Below, one piece after another: positions 35,338 to 47,469 of a stretch of 64,000 nucleotides of DNA. The stretch covers positions 2,542,001 through 2,606,000 of the forward strand of contig OX327686.1 of NCBI GenBank assembly GCA_946807835.1, read 5' to 3'. The notes under the pieces are model-generated. The model was not told the origin of the DNA, ran no database searches, and was given only the letters and a program-made list of their open reading frames with translations. The translations under genes were made by a program, and so were the position numbers. Each line of letters opens with the position of its first letter. The stretch's first letter is position 1. This stretch comes from Ailanthus altissimus (taxonomy: Eukaryota; Streptophyta; Magnoliopsida; Sapindales; Simaroubaceae).

Positions 35338-36532
35338 GAAAAAATAATATTTTAATTCTTTATTTTAAGAGTATATATTAATTTAATCTCTTATATTTTA
35401 ATAATTATCACAATAAAAATTACGATAAATTTTTTTTGTTAAATGAATAATTTTTTTATAATTTTTATTGAAATACTCTTTATGTAACAGATGATGGCTG
35501 TTAATGGGCCCATATAAGGAGTGAGAAGAAAAAAAATAATAAAATATATATTAAATTATTAAAATAATAAGATAAATTATGTTTCTTTTGTTTAGTTGTG
35601 AGCATTATAAACTTGTTATTAAAATAACAAGATAAATTATGTTTCTGAAAGTTAATAGTGCAATATTTATTGTTGTGGTGAGGCTTTGGAGTTGGCATTT
35701 TCAATCAAGTATGAATCTATATAAATTATATTTTTTTCTGCAACAAAAAAATTAGGATGCTAGGATTTTATGTTGTGAAAACATGCAAAAGAGGAGCTCA
35801 ACTTTTTATTGGGATCACTATCTAATTTAAGTATGATTTTATTTAGAGTAAAATTAGGTATTTTCATTCAATTCAAATACTAATATTTCAGAGAAGTATA
35901 GAAGTGACCGTGAAATCTATAATGTTATATTAGGCAATATAGAGAATATTTTAATAACCATAAAGAATATGTTGGTGATTGGGTTGATATTGTTGTATAT
36001 CTTAATAATGGTGTTTGGTCAAAATGATATTGTTCATCTATAACATTTGTATGTAAGAATATAAATAAAGTTTAAATCACCACTTGTATTTTGCAAAAAA
36101 TTGATAATATTAAATAAATATTATAAAATAACAGTTACAAAATGTTCTGAATGTCATACCAAAAACATTAATAAGTCTGAATGCCATACCAAAAATATTA
36201 ATAAGTCATGGTAGACAAATATATTTCGCCATTTATAAAATCTAAAGTATAATGGTTGGATTAAATATGATTGCACTCCAATAAGCCATACCCTTCTCTT
36301 ATTTACAATCCAAAAAACACAACACAAGTATTTTGTGTATCTAAAAAATAGAAGTATAACACTTATTATCATTTTTATTTCTCAATTTAAAAAATCTTTT
36401 ATATATTTAATTGTATAATTTCATTATGATTGGATAAAAGGGAATAAAAATATTGATCATTAGGGGCACATACCAATAATTTATAGACTTTTATAAAACA
36501 AACAAAGTTTACAAGGCAGATATCTTATTGAT

Positions 36533-36582
36533 AATATATTCAATTGCAATGTGCCGATAATATATTCAATTGCAATGTGCCA
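36533..36582. repeat. 25-bp tandem duplication
   Basis: GATAATATATTCAATTGCAATGTGC-type units repeat head to tail here, just outside the transposase tail. Confidence 0.8.
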
Positions 36583-37058
36583 ACAAAGGCCAGTTGGTTG
36601 CAACCTTAGATGTATAGGGCTGTCTTTTGTGGCTATTTGCAACAGGAGAACTTAGACCTTCATTCACGGGCTTCCTAAACCCTATTCTTTGACATGATTA
36701 TTTGGTGGCTGTCACTACGATTGGTTAGGAAATGTTTTGTTTCCAAGCAATTGCAAAGTGGCATCAAGAGATAATAATCATAGTAATTAAAAAAATTATT
36801 AAAATGAGCCAAATAATGAAAATGACCTTTAAATTGGTATTTAACAGATTGAGTTAATGCATTTTCACCCTTATGCATGGGGCAACTTCTCTTATTGTGG
36901 CTCGTTGTTTTACATTTTTCACAATTAATGTGTATCTCTTTCTGCCACTGCCACTTGAAGGTTTATTTATCTCTCAATTTTTTTTTTATCTTAGGTCTGC
37001 TGTGTGCTATATGCTTGATAGAAGGTAGTAGATCAGGTCTATTAAGCTTGGCCTACCT

Positions 37059-38445
37059 TAGGGATGATACAATTACCCACAAACTCTTAAATTCACTCGC
37101 ATTGAAAAATATTTGGTAAAATTTGAAGAGAATTTAGTATATAAAATTAAAATTCGTAACGAATTTGATACAAGTACGAGTTTGGTAAAAAATCTATTGA
37201 TACCCGCAACAGGTATCCACACATACTATATTTAAAAAAAATATTTTTTAGATAAAAATAAATGTTTTTGTATTTGTTATTAGCCTACATCAAAATGTCT
37301 AGATTTGGTTTGACGTCGTTCATTCCGTTTAATAAAAAATAAATAAAATTAGTTCAAAGGAATTAATGATTGTAATTGTATTTGTAATTGAAATTATAAT
37401 ATTTAATATAATTAAAATTAAAATTGAAATTAGAATTAGAATATTTGATATTTAACCTAATTAAAATTGGATTTGAAATTATAACATTTAAAATAATTGA
37501 AATTAGATTTGAAATGATAACATTTAATGTAATTGAATTTGAAATTGGATTTGAAATTAAAATATTTAACGCAATTGAAATTGGATTTGAAATTATAACA
37601 TTTAATGAAATCAAAATTGAATTTGGAATAATAATATTTAACATAATTGAAATCAAAATTGGAGTTATAATTATAATATTTTAATGTAATTGAAATCAAA
37701 ATTGAAATTAGAATTATAATATTTAAGTAATTGATGTCGAAATTAAAATTATAATTATAACATTTAACATAATTGAAATTGGAATTGGAATTGGATTTAT
37801 GACATTTAACGTAAGTTAAATTGAAATTATGACATTTAACGTAATTGAAATCAAAATTATAATTAGAATTATAATTTTTAACGTAATTAAAATATAAATT
37901 AGATTTGAAATTATAATATGTAACGTAACTGAAATTAATATTAGAATCAAAATTATAATATTTAACATAATTGAAATCGAAATTAGATTTAAAATTATAA
38001 CATTTAATGTAAGTGAAATCAAAATTGAAATAAAAATAAATATATTTAATGTAACTAAAATTAAAATTATGATATTTAACGTAATTAAAATCGAAATTAG
38101 ATTTGAAATTATAACATTTAACGAATTAAAATTAAAATTAGAATTAAAATTATAAATTAGAATTTAGAATTAGAATTGATATTATTTTAATTGCTATGTT
38201 TTATTGATTTCAATTAAATTAAGATTGTAATTTTTTTTATTATATTAATTAATTGAAAACCCATTTAAAATCCATAGATAACCTGTTGCGGGTTTAGTAA
38301 TGAGTACATACCCGCTAGTGTGGGTTTGGTAATAGAACTATAAACCCGTAATAGGTTTAGAAAGGATTTGATATTTTATTTTTTAAGCGAATGCGGATAT
38401 GAATTTAGGGGTATCCATACCAAACTCGATCCGCTGCCATCCTTA
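37059..38445. mobile_element. hAT-like non-autonomous element inside the MULE transposase
   Basis: The ends read TAGGGATGATAC (left) and TAAGGATGGCAG (right, reverse complement), matching hAT-type termini of the TAGGGATGGCA class. Flanks GCCTACCT (37051-37058) and GCTCACCT (38446-38453) agree at 6 of 8, an aged 8-base target duplication. MULE transposase homology stops at one side and resumes at the other, which confirms the insertion. No transposase is present; most of the interior is an AT-rich minisatellite. Confidence 0.75.
37365..38165. repeat. AT-rich degenerate minisatellite
   Basis: About 800 bases built from variants of TTTGAAATTATAACATTTAA and GTAATTGAAAT units. Frames stay open on both strands only because the repeat lacks stops in places, giving low-complexity I/N/F-rich peptides that I do not consider genes. 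Confidence 0.9.
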
Positions 38446-39200
38446 GCTCACCTTGCCTTATCTGGAATGGGAGTCAAAGTACCAGAATATGTTTGTAGAT
38501 ATGTCTCTCTAGTTATGCACTTATCAACATATTCACCAAGTTCCCCATATTTTTGGATGATGTAAGCCAAGGCGTGCTTGCATTACAAGCTACTTATTTG
38601 CCATCCTATACAATCACAGTACATATTCTTTAAATCAACCACATAATGCCTCTTATTGTCAAAAACAAAGTGAACTACCTCAAACTGAGTTATGTTTGCT
38701 TTGATTGCCATTAAATGTCTAGATTGTTTCCCATTTTTTGCCAAATTATATTTGAACCCTAAGAGGCACTTCTATATCATATGCCTCAACTTTCTCCCTT
38801 CTTATAATAATTCTTTTCATGATTTTAATCCTAATGAACTCAAACTATTCTAGCACTGGTTTCTTCTTACTTTCATTAAGGAAAGAATTCTGCGACTTCG
38901 ACATGTTATTTGTCATATGGTTAGATTTGTAAAAGGGATCAAAATAATGGCTGGCTCGTGTACTAGGGTCACTGTCCACCAACCACTGACGTGCCTTACT
39001 ACATTATAACTTAATTGCATTCATGGCAAGCTCAAAATCAAGCTTGTTGGTAGCTCTAGCAGCCTGCCAAAAGTACTCCTTTAGTATGTCATTGGAATGA
39101 TATCTTTTGAAATTAGCATACACATGTCTTTAACAATACCTCACTTTAGCATTGGGCATTAACTCTTCTATAGCAACAATTATACTTTTCTATTTATCAG

Positions 39201-40738
39201 TGTAATACACGTGTATTACAATAATACACGTGTATTATATATATAAAGATTAGTGTAAGTTAAAAAAAGAAAAGAAAAGAAAATATGAGAAATTGAAGCG
39301 GTGGGTTTGTTATATATATATATATATATGTTCTGTTTTGCTTCGTTGAAAAGAAGCAACCGAAACCGAGAGAAGAGAAAGCAAAAGCCGGAAGGGAAAA
39401 GAGAGAAAAGAAAGAAAAGAAAGAAAGGAAAAAGAAAAAGAAAGGGAAAGGAAGAAAAAAAAAATAGAAAAGAAGAGAGAAACCGAGAAGGAAGAAGAAG
39501 AAAAAGAGAAAGAGAAAGAGAAAGAAAAAGAAGGAAAAGAAAAGAAAAGAAAAAGAAAGAAAATAGGAAATTTTAAGAAATTAGTTGGGTAGTCAGAATT
39601 ATACCCAGTGGTTTAGCGGGTAATAGTTTTACGATATTAGAATATTTAGATTTTAATATTTATAATACATATCGATACTAATGATGTATTTTTATACCCT
39701 ATGATATAGGAGGTGTGCCGATAGCGGGTAGATCTCAGAATCCAGACCCAGCTCAGGATTAGCGCATTTTAGTGAGTGGATAACTATATATATTTTATAT
39801 GTTTTCAATACAGCCAATTATGATTTAATTACGCGTTATTAGATTTAATTATGATTTATTTTAGACAGAAAAATATTTATACTATTTAGTAGATTCAGAA
39901 ATATTTTAGAATTTATTATAGTACAGTTTATAATTATGTTCAGTACAGAAATAATTATTTCAGAATAATTATGGTCACAATATTATATTGTAGTAGTTTT
40001 TGAACCACTATATGCGTACCCTCCCCTTTAATGTAGTTGCTCTGCGTATGCGTTAGACCAGTTTAGTTTGCTCTGCCCGAGCGATGTAACATTCCACCGG
40101 GTTAGACCAGCTTAGATCCCCCGCTCTGCCTGTGCGTGAGTTACTCCGCCAGGTTAGACCAGATTTTCCCTGGGTACAAGTTTGGTGTGGTTTTCAGTAT
40201 ATATATGTAGTACATGTTTCCAGAGTTATGTTACATATATTCAGTTTGATAATAGATTTTATGATAGTTTGCGCTTTCAGATTCCAGTACTATGTCATGA
40301 TTTTAATTTCAGTACAGATTTTATGACAGTTCATATTTTCAGTACAAGTTTATTGATTACTCAGTATACAGTTTTATGATTATTTTATCATACAGATTTA
40401 TACGTGTACAATACATATAAAGTATATAATATTTTTAGATTATGTCCACTCACTGAGCCACAAGCTCACCCTTTTTCCTATTTTCCCTATTTTTCCCAGG
40501 TTGTCACAGGAATTTGTGCAGTGTGATACAGTCATCACATTTTGAGGTTGGGCCAACGTGCATAGCTGCATAAGTGTTTTAGTCTATGTATTTGTATATG
40601 TTTTTGTATATTGGATGTACACTTTTGTTGAGGCAGGTAGCCTCATTGTATCATATGTATGAGTAAAGAGTATATTAGTCACATGTCATCGCAGGATCTG
40701 TCTCGATTCTCGAGGAGAGGTCAGGTCGGGTCCTGTCA
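39201..40738 (+). mobile_element. Solo LTR (1,538 bp) with ATCAG target duplication
   Basis: Begins TGTAATACACG and ends GGGTCCTGTCA, flanked by ATCAG at 39196-39200 and 40739-40743. It disrupts the MULE transposase: joining the flanks restores the T-W-M-S-D-K reading across the site. It contains a purine-rich GA tract (39360-39570) and a repeated GTTAGACCAG motif near 40050-40160. A homologous LTR lies in reverse at 45584-47101. The family is probably Ty3/gypsy by its look; there is no internal region to prove it. Confidence 0.92.
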
Positions 40739-42300
40739 ATCAGACATCCATGTCACAACCATGTTATTGATGATGCCCATGTGCATCAATGAGCAGTTGC
40801 AAAAACTAGCTCCAATTATCCTTGGTTTCCTGCTCACAAATATATACAACCAAAGGAAATATGCCATTGTTGGCATCAATGGAAATAGCAAACAGTAACA
40901 TCCCTCTAAGAAGACCTTTGAGGTAGCAACCATCTAGGCCTATTATTATTCTACAACCTTTTATAAACCTATATTGTTAAGCTTTGAAGCCCAAATAGCC
41001 TTTTAAAATGAGAACCCCTATCTATTCTTATCTCATTCTGAAGTTTACATGTTGCCCGTTGTTTGTCATTAAAATAACATTTGTATAAGTTGGTAGAAAT
41101 GCATAAAATTTGGCAAAATCTTTTTCTGATAGCTGAAGTATCTTCTTTTTTTCCATATACAATCTTCTCTTATCTGTAGTAGTACCAAACCTCCTATGCA
41201 ACTCAACAGTCATGACAGAGGCTGCTATATTAGGATTATTCTTAATGTTGTTATAAAGTTTCTATGCCACCTATGTGCTGTTGACTTCAATAGTCTTACC
41301 AATCTTCAAGCAAGTGTTCCTTTCACCTTCCAATGTCTTCACCATAAAGTTAATTTTATCAACCATCGTAGATGTATGTATTCTCAACTTACAATCAACA
41401 AAAGCACATTTGACAGTTACTTTAACCTTATCATTTTTTATCCTTTTCAACATAACTCTCTTTTAGACTACATAATCTTTCAAAGCATTCCTTAATTTAG
41501 TGACATTCCTAAAGTCCTGACCAACTTCAAAGCTAATCTCCTCATCTCCAACTCTCTTAAACTACATTCTCTTCATTTCTCTAACCATTTCATCTACCAC
41601 AATGTCATTATGATGTTTAGTATTAGAAACTGTAACCTCATCTTCACTTTCCTAGTTAGAAAGCTCACTTTCTTTACTATTACTTAAAGCATTTTTAGGT
41701 TCACCCATAATCTCATTTTCATATGACCAATACATTGTGTCATCACTCTCTACATAATCTTCATCATCACTTGTAGATGTTTTAGCCATTGGTTATGTTT
41801 TAGGGTTAAGAGTTGCATATGTAGTTTGGGGTGTGTTTGCCATGGAGTCGGTTCTGTTTCAGGGTTAGGGGCTGGATTGAGAGTTTGAGGTACTTTTTGG
41901 AAGGTAGTTGATTCTGTTTCAGGGTAATGGGTTGGATTGGAAGTTTAGGGTGTTCTTTGGAATGAATGTGGCTCTATTTCAAACACATTTGGTGCATTTA
42001 GAGCATTAGGTGAAAATGAGTCAACTGGTAATAGATCCAACTCAAAATTAACTATCTTCTTCCTTTTTTCATAAGCCTTTGTAACAAATGTAATTAACTT
42101 CATATCAGTTTCTAAGAGATTTCTCCCACCATACCCTGATATTATCCCTCATATTAGAAACTGCTCTTCATGATACCTAACTCTTCCAAATTCCATCATC
42201 ATTACTTCATTAATGAAAGCCACCAAACTAATGTAGTCTAAATCAGCTTTTTCAGATCTATATCCTTCCCTTAAAATGATACTGTCATATCCAAATATGC

Positions 42301-43290
42301 CATCTAATGATTCACATTGCATAAAATATAATAGTTAATACATAGATAAAACATTTATTAAACTTTTCATTAAATGCACACATATTGCATAATGTCATTA
42401 AACATACACTATCATCCCCAAACATTCATCTAATAATTCACTGGATACACAAGCCACACTAGTTCTGTTTCACAGAGACTATTCCCTTGTTCAAAGGACA
42501 CAATCAGGTGAAGGACCATTCACAAACACAATTATAGATTCCATTCATACAACATATTCACAAAAAAACCCTTAACTCATTCCCCTGTTCAAACCCACGA
42601 AATTCACCCACTAAAATGTTCATGCAATTACCCTTGACCCATTCACTATGAACTAATATAACTCAACAATGGGTTCCTTAAAAATGAAAGTGTGAATATT
42701 ATAAATAACAACCACATTCATCCCGAGATTATTAACGATTCTAATATGCCATTCCCCAAGATTATTAGCGATTCTGATATACTTACCACAAGTTCTTCAA
42801 TTTGGTCTTGATTTGGACTTCAACCGTGTTCATTCAAATGTTCGATTCTTCAAATAATGGATTTATTTATTGGATATTTCTTTAAGTGTAAACATTAGGT
42901 TCGTTGCGATGGACATTGTTAGAAAAAGAGAAATTTTTTTATGGCTTCAAAGGATTTTTTAGAGCTTTTTCTTATTATTTTTGGTAGGAATTATGCAATA
43001 AATGAAGAGAACGAAACGTCTTTTTACGTCTACAATAATTGTCAGCTTTGTTTCAAAGAGGAAAAAAAAATACTCTTTTACCCTCCAAGACTACTTATTT
43101 AACGAAATTTGATTCATGGCAGGGATTAACATAGTAATTATTTGAACATGAGGGACTAAGTTGGTATATACCCTTAAAATAAGGAACTAAAATGTTATTT
43201 TTATTTTTTAATTTGATTGATCTCTTAAAGGTATATCTCATTATTATTTTATACATTAATCAACTCTTAATTGTTACAATTATCTTTTAG
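42301..43290. other. 5' part and right end of the MULE, non-coding
   Basis: Upstream region of the transposase and the right terminal inverted repeat (about 43085-43204). A short near-duplication (AAGATTATTA.CGATTCT) occurs at about 42724 and 42757. No other feature seen. Confidence 0.5.
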
Positions 43291-43800
43291 TGTGGTATGT
43301 AGCTTAGTTGATTAGAGCGTTGATCTTATGAGCCGAAGGTCACGAGCCACATCGGAACCAATTAGTTGTTGGGACCAATTTATTTACAAGAGTGATCTAG
43401 TTTGTTGCTAAGAGATCTCCGGTCTAAAATTGGGCTTAAACATATATTAATTATTTTTATAACTCATTTTTATGAGTTAAAGGTCACAATAGGATCAATT
43501 TAAATTACAACTTTGTATATGGTCTAGTTGATTATCTAGAGATCTCCGGTTCAAATTCGGGCTTAAATATATAAATCAATATTTAGTTGTTTTAAATTTT
43601 GTTTATAAAGTTTATTTAACTTATTTTTATGAATAGAAGGTCATGAGTTCTAGCCCCATGAGACTAATTTATTTACAACTTTGTATTGAGTGGTCTAGTT
43701 GGTTGTTTAGAGATCTGTGGTTTAAAATTGAGCTTAAACATTACATATATTAATTAGTTTTTATAATATTTTTGGTTGTTGGTTTAATTTTTTTATTATA
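43291..43800 (+). repeat. Three degenerate tRNA-like (SINE-like) units in tandem
   Basis: Units of about 150-175 bases start near 43297, 43470 and 43625. The first opens TAGCTTAGTTGATTAGAGCG, a box-A-like tRNA segment. Each ends with a box-B-like segment and GGGCTTAAA (GGTTCAAATTC at about 43547), and each holds a GAAGGTCA or AAAGGTCA motif. No cloverleaf can be closed, so these are not tRNA genes; they look like decayed tRNA-derived SINE copies. Confidence 0.55.
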
Positions 43801-43829
43801 AAAAGCTGATTTAATTTATTTTGTATATA

Positions 43830-44995
43830 TTAATTTAACTTTGTACGAGTAGCAAAATGCAATTGATTATTGTCGATATGGTTACACCATGTCTCCGTCT
43901 TCAAAAGATCATTGTAAACAATGTTGGTCTGCTTGCTGTTTCATATGGTGTTGAGCTTTTTCTACGTTTTCTTTCAGCAATCATATTATGACATTATGGT
44001 TTGTGTTGGTCTACTGTTGCAACTATAAAATCTTTACTATTACACAGGGATAGAGAATGAGCAGGTTGGCCATAACTATATCATTTGGAGTGAATTTAGT
44101 AGGAGAGTGCAAAAGCAGTGCTAAACCACCATTCTGCTAATGTCAACACAACTTAAACCAAGGCGATTTATGATGTAAGGAAGGTAATTTTCCAAGCAAC
44201 AATTGACAACCTCCGTCTGTCTGTTTGTCTATCTGTCTTGGGGTGGTAGTCGAGCTCACGCAGAGTTGGATGCCTTGTATCTAAAAAAGGGATATTCATA
44301 AACGTGTTGGTGAAGAATGAATCCATGTTGCTTATGAGTGTAGTAGAGATACCATATGTAAACAAAAGACATAATCTATGAAGAGTTTAGCCACCTCATT
44401 TGCTGAATACGGGTGACTTAGTACAATAAAGTGGTTGTATTTGTTAAGACGATCAAATACCACAAAAATGACATCTTTCTTATTAGAACAAGGAGGCCCT
44501 TCAATGAAATATCGCCCCAAACACGTGTGGGAATTAGTAGCGGTTGAAGTAGGCACAGAGAAGCAACATTTTATGGCTTATTGCATTGACATACATTACA
44601 TTCAATGACAAATTGATGAACATCTCACTTTAACCTTGCCCAATAAAAATTACACTTGATTTTATGGTAAGTTTCACCAATTGGGTTGTCGTGAATTTCA
44701 CCTATAACTGTAGCCTTGAGTGACAAAGTAGTGCTCAAGCCGAGCCATCCCTTGGATTGCAACTGGTTGTTTGACCTTGTATAACCACGCTTGCAATTTA
44801 GATAAAGTGTAATTGTATCAGTATTTGTAGTTGTGGATTCTATTGCCACTCTTCTTTTAAAGTCTCGAACCAAGTAGAAATAGGCGGTGACAAGGCCAAA
44901 AGTTGAGTACTAGAAGAATTTGTGGTTAAAGAATTCTTCCGGAATATAAGAAAGTGCATCGACTGCTTTGTTTTCCTTGTCACTATTGTTGACGG
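43830..44995 (-). pseudogene. Ty3/gypsy integrase relic
   Basis: Minus strand, from 44995 down: a KENKAVDALS RNase H end, an integrase zinc-finger remnant (EIHDNPIGETYHKIK, FYW near 44640), and the catalytic domain start FIEGPP...KKDVIFVVFDRLNKY near 44490. Then come H-P-K-T-D-R-Q-T-D near 44230, WWFSTALHSPTKFTPND near 44110 and the tail block LKENVEKAQHHMKQQADQH near 43960. It is broken by stops and frameshifts. Gag, protease and reverse transcriptase are missing. Confidence 0.88.
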
Positions 44996-45578
44996 AAACA
45001 CTTTATAAGTATGATAATTTGCGTCATTAAAAAAAGTATGAGAAGGTAAGAGGAAGTAAGAAAAAAAAATATATAAAAATTTACATAGTTTAATAATTGT
45101 TTACGTTCATAATAGATCAAAATTTACGCTCATTTTTTTTTAATCAAATAAGAAATCACAAAAAAAAAACTCTTTATAAGAATCACAAAACTCTCTCTCT
45201 CTCTCAAGGAATTAGAATTGATATCCCAATTTGCTAATGTTGACGATGTCTCTCAAGTCAATATAAAGACTTATTTATAATATTTAACTTCTTAAGTAAA
45301 CTTTAATCCAAGTTGTACAAAGAAAGAAAATTTAACTCAACTAAAATTGGAAGTCTGAAATAAGGCGTAATCATACTAGTGCCGCAACATTCATTTTATG
45401 GCATCACATCGCTGGTTTTCCATCTTCTAGCATCATGGCGTCGGACGTTCTGACTTTAGTGCTGTGATGCTCAGACTTGAAATCTGCTTCCAACTCTAAG
45501 CTGTTAGCTTTAGTCCCGTTTTTGTCATTTCACCTTATTTATCGACTCTGTATCGTTTTTTTCTCCATGGCTCGATTT
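44996..45578 (-). other. LTR-like non-coding segment
   Basis: Lies between the gypsy relic and the solo LTR. It contains TGTTGACGG near its left end, a (CT)n run near 45190 and a GC-richer core near 45380-45480, an arrangement like a copia LTR read on the minus strand. No partner LTR or target duplication found. Confidence 0.35.
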
Positions 45579-45583
45579 AAAAC

Positions 45584-47101
45584 TGACAGGACCTGACCCG
45601 AGCCCTCCTTGAGAATCGAGGCAGATTCTGCGATGACATGTGACTAACATACTCTTTACTCATACATATGATACAATGAGGCTACCTGCCTCAACAAAAA
45701 GTGTACACATGTGCTCCACTATATAAAACATATACAAATACACAGACTGAGACACTTATGCAACTATGCACGTTGGCTAACCTCAAAATGTGATGACTAT
45801 ATCACACTGCACAAATTCCTGTGACAACCTGAGAAAAATAGGAAAAAGGGTGAGCTTGTGGCTCAGTGAGTGGACATAATCTAACAATATCATATACTTT
45901 ATATGTATTGTACACGTATAAATCTGTATGATAAAATAATCATAAAACTGTATACTGAATAATCAATAAACTTGTACTGAAAGTATGAACTGTTATAAAA
46001 TTTGTGCTGAAATTAAAATCATGACATAATACTGGGATCTGAAAATTTGAAAGCGTAAACTATCATAAAATCTATTATCAAGCTGAATATATGTAACATA
46101 GCTTTGGAAACATGTACTAAATATATATACTGAAAATCACACCAAACTTGTACCTGGGGAAAATCTGGTCTAACCTGGCGAAGTAACTCACGCACAGGCA
46201 GAGCGGGGGATCTAAGCTAGTCTAACCCGGCAGAATGTTACATCGCTCGGGCAGAGCAAACTAAACTGGTCTAACGTATGCGCAGAGCAACTACACTAAA
46301 GGGGAGGGTACGCATATGGTGGTTCAAAAACTACTACAATATAATATCATGATCATAATTATTCTGAAATAATTATTTTTGTACTGAACATAATTATAAA
46401 CTGTACTATAATAAATTCTAAAACATTTCTGAATATACCAAATAGTATAAATATTTTTCTGTCTAAAATAAATTATAACTAAATCTTATAACGCGTAATT
46501 TAATCATAATTGGCTTTATTAAAAATATATAAAATACATATATAGTTATCCACTCACAAAAGCGCGCTAATCTTGAGCTGGGTCTGGATTTTGAGATCTA
46601 CCCGCTATCGACACACCTCATATATCATAGGGTGTAAAAATACATCATTAGTACTGATATGTATTATAAATATTAAAATATAAATATTCTAATATCGTAA
46701 AACTATTACCCGCTGAAATACATGGTATAAATCTAACTACCCAACTAATTTTCTAAAATTTTTTATTTTCTATTTTTTTTCTCTTTCTTCTTTTCCTTCT
46801 TTTTCTTTCTCTTCCTTCTCGGTTTCTCCATTTCCCTTTCTTTTTCTTTCTTTTCTTCTTCTTTTCTTTTTCTTCTTTCCTTTCTTTCTTTTCTCTCTTT
46901 TCTCTCTTTTCCCTTCCGGTTTTTGCTTCTTCTTCTCTTGTTTCTATTTGCTTCTTTTTAAACGAAGCAAAACAAAACAGCATGTATATATATATATGAC
47001 GGCACAACTTCATTCTTTCTTTCTTTTCTTTTTTTTTTCCTTTTTTTTAATTTTTTTTTATTGCCACTAACCAATATACATCAACTGATACGTGTATTAT
47101 A
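45584..47101 (-). mobile_element. Second solo LTR, reverse orientation, with AAAAC target duplication
   Basis: Homologous along its length to 39201-40738 but inverted. It is flanked by AAAAC at 45579-45583 and 47102-47106. The outer end on the minus strand reads TATAATACACG, so its first dinucleotide has mutated from TG to TA; the other end is intact. It has the matching polypyrimidine tract (46760-46960) and CTGGTCTAAC motifs. Confidence 0.9.
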
Positions 47102-47210
47102 AAAACTATATTCAACATGATTTTAATCACCATTCTTCACAATCCTATCTTTGATTCAAAATTTTCCTAGAAGCATTCATTGATCCATCTTTTCCGCGTT
47201 ACCTCTTTTT

Positions 47211-47440
47211 TTACATAGTGATGACTTGAGTTAAGTTCTTACATAGAATAAAATTAACTGAGGGTAGTGACTTAGTCAACATATTCATAGGATATTTAGA
47301 AGACAAAATCTTCGTTAGACTAATCTCGCCTCTTGGTACAATCTCTCTAATGAAATGCAGCCTCACATCATTATTTTTCGGCATCTCATGAAACACTTGA
47401 TGCTTACTTAAATATTCATTTGACGGTGAATAATAGTGGC
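47211..47440 (-). pseudogene. Ty1/copia RNase H end, relic
   Basis: The minus strand gives SKHQVFHEMPKNNDVRLHFI, then REIVPRGEISLTKI and NMLTKSLPSVNF. This is the C-terminal RNase H block of a copia polyprotein (canonical ...HIDVR.HFIRE and ..ADMLTK.LP). Nothing else of the element remains beside it; the solo LTR lies just downstream. Confidence 0.85.
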
Positions 47441-47469
47441 TGCAGGTCTCCCATCGTATTTAGTCACAT

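Larger units (their letters stand above)
36850..42300 (-). pseudogene. Decayed MuDR-type transposase
   Basis: Read from high to low coordinates. N-terminal MULE domain near 41560-41270 (DFRNVTKLRNALKDYVV, KNDKVKVTVKC). Catalytic-core block near 40935-40790 (LDGCYLKG, FAISIDANNGIFPLVVY). It resumes after the solo LTR with SDK and MPNAKVRYC..HVYANFK near 39190-39080. The SWIM zinc finger at about 38650-38570 shows CDC, WQ and CKHA. After the hAT-like element come a basic RPKIKKKLRDK and a zinc knuckle CEKCKTTSHNKRSC near 36945-36900. Numerous stops disable it. The enzyme would have moved the surrounding element. Confidence 0.88.
35338..43204 (-). mobile_element. Mutator-like element carrying two nested insertions
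   Basis: The ends are inverted repeats of about 110 bases. Reading inward from the left end (35343 on) and, as reverse complement, from the right end, both show the block CTTATTTTAAG.GTATATA, then TTAATAATTA.- and TTAAATAAG-like segments. A 9-base direct repeat TTTTTAATT flanks it (35329-35337 and 43205-43213), matching the 9-bp duplication of Mutator elements, although it is low-complexity. The interior holds a decayed MuDR-type transposase on the minus strand, interrupted by a hAT-like element and a solo LTR. Removing both leaves roughly 4.9 kb, a normal autonomous MULE size. Confidence 0.8.

Noticed and set aside
37363..37699. ORFs of 80-97 codons on both strands
   Set aside because: They are translations of the AT minisatellite, low-complexity and symmetrical on both strands.
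37363..38165. CRISPR-like array
   Set aside because: Units are degenerate without unique spacers, and the window is plant DNA; it is a minisatellite.
39301..39576. 91-codon K/E/R-rich ORF
   Set aside because: It is the purine-rich tract of the solo LTR; the mirror ORF at 46753-47013 is the same tract in the inverted LTR.
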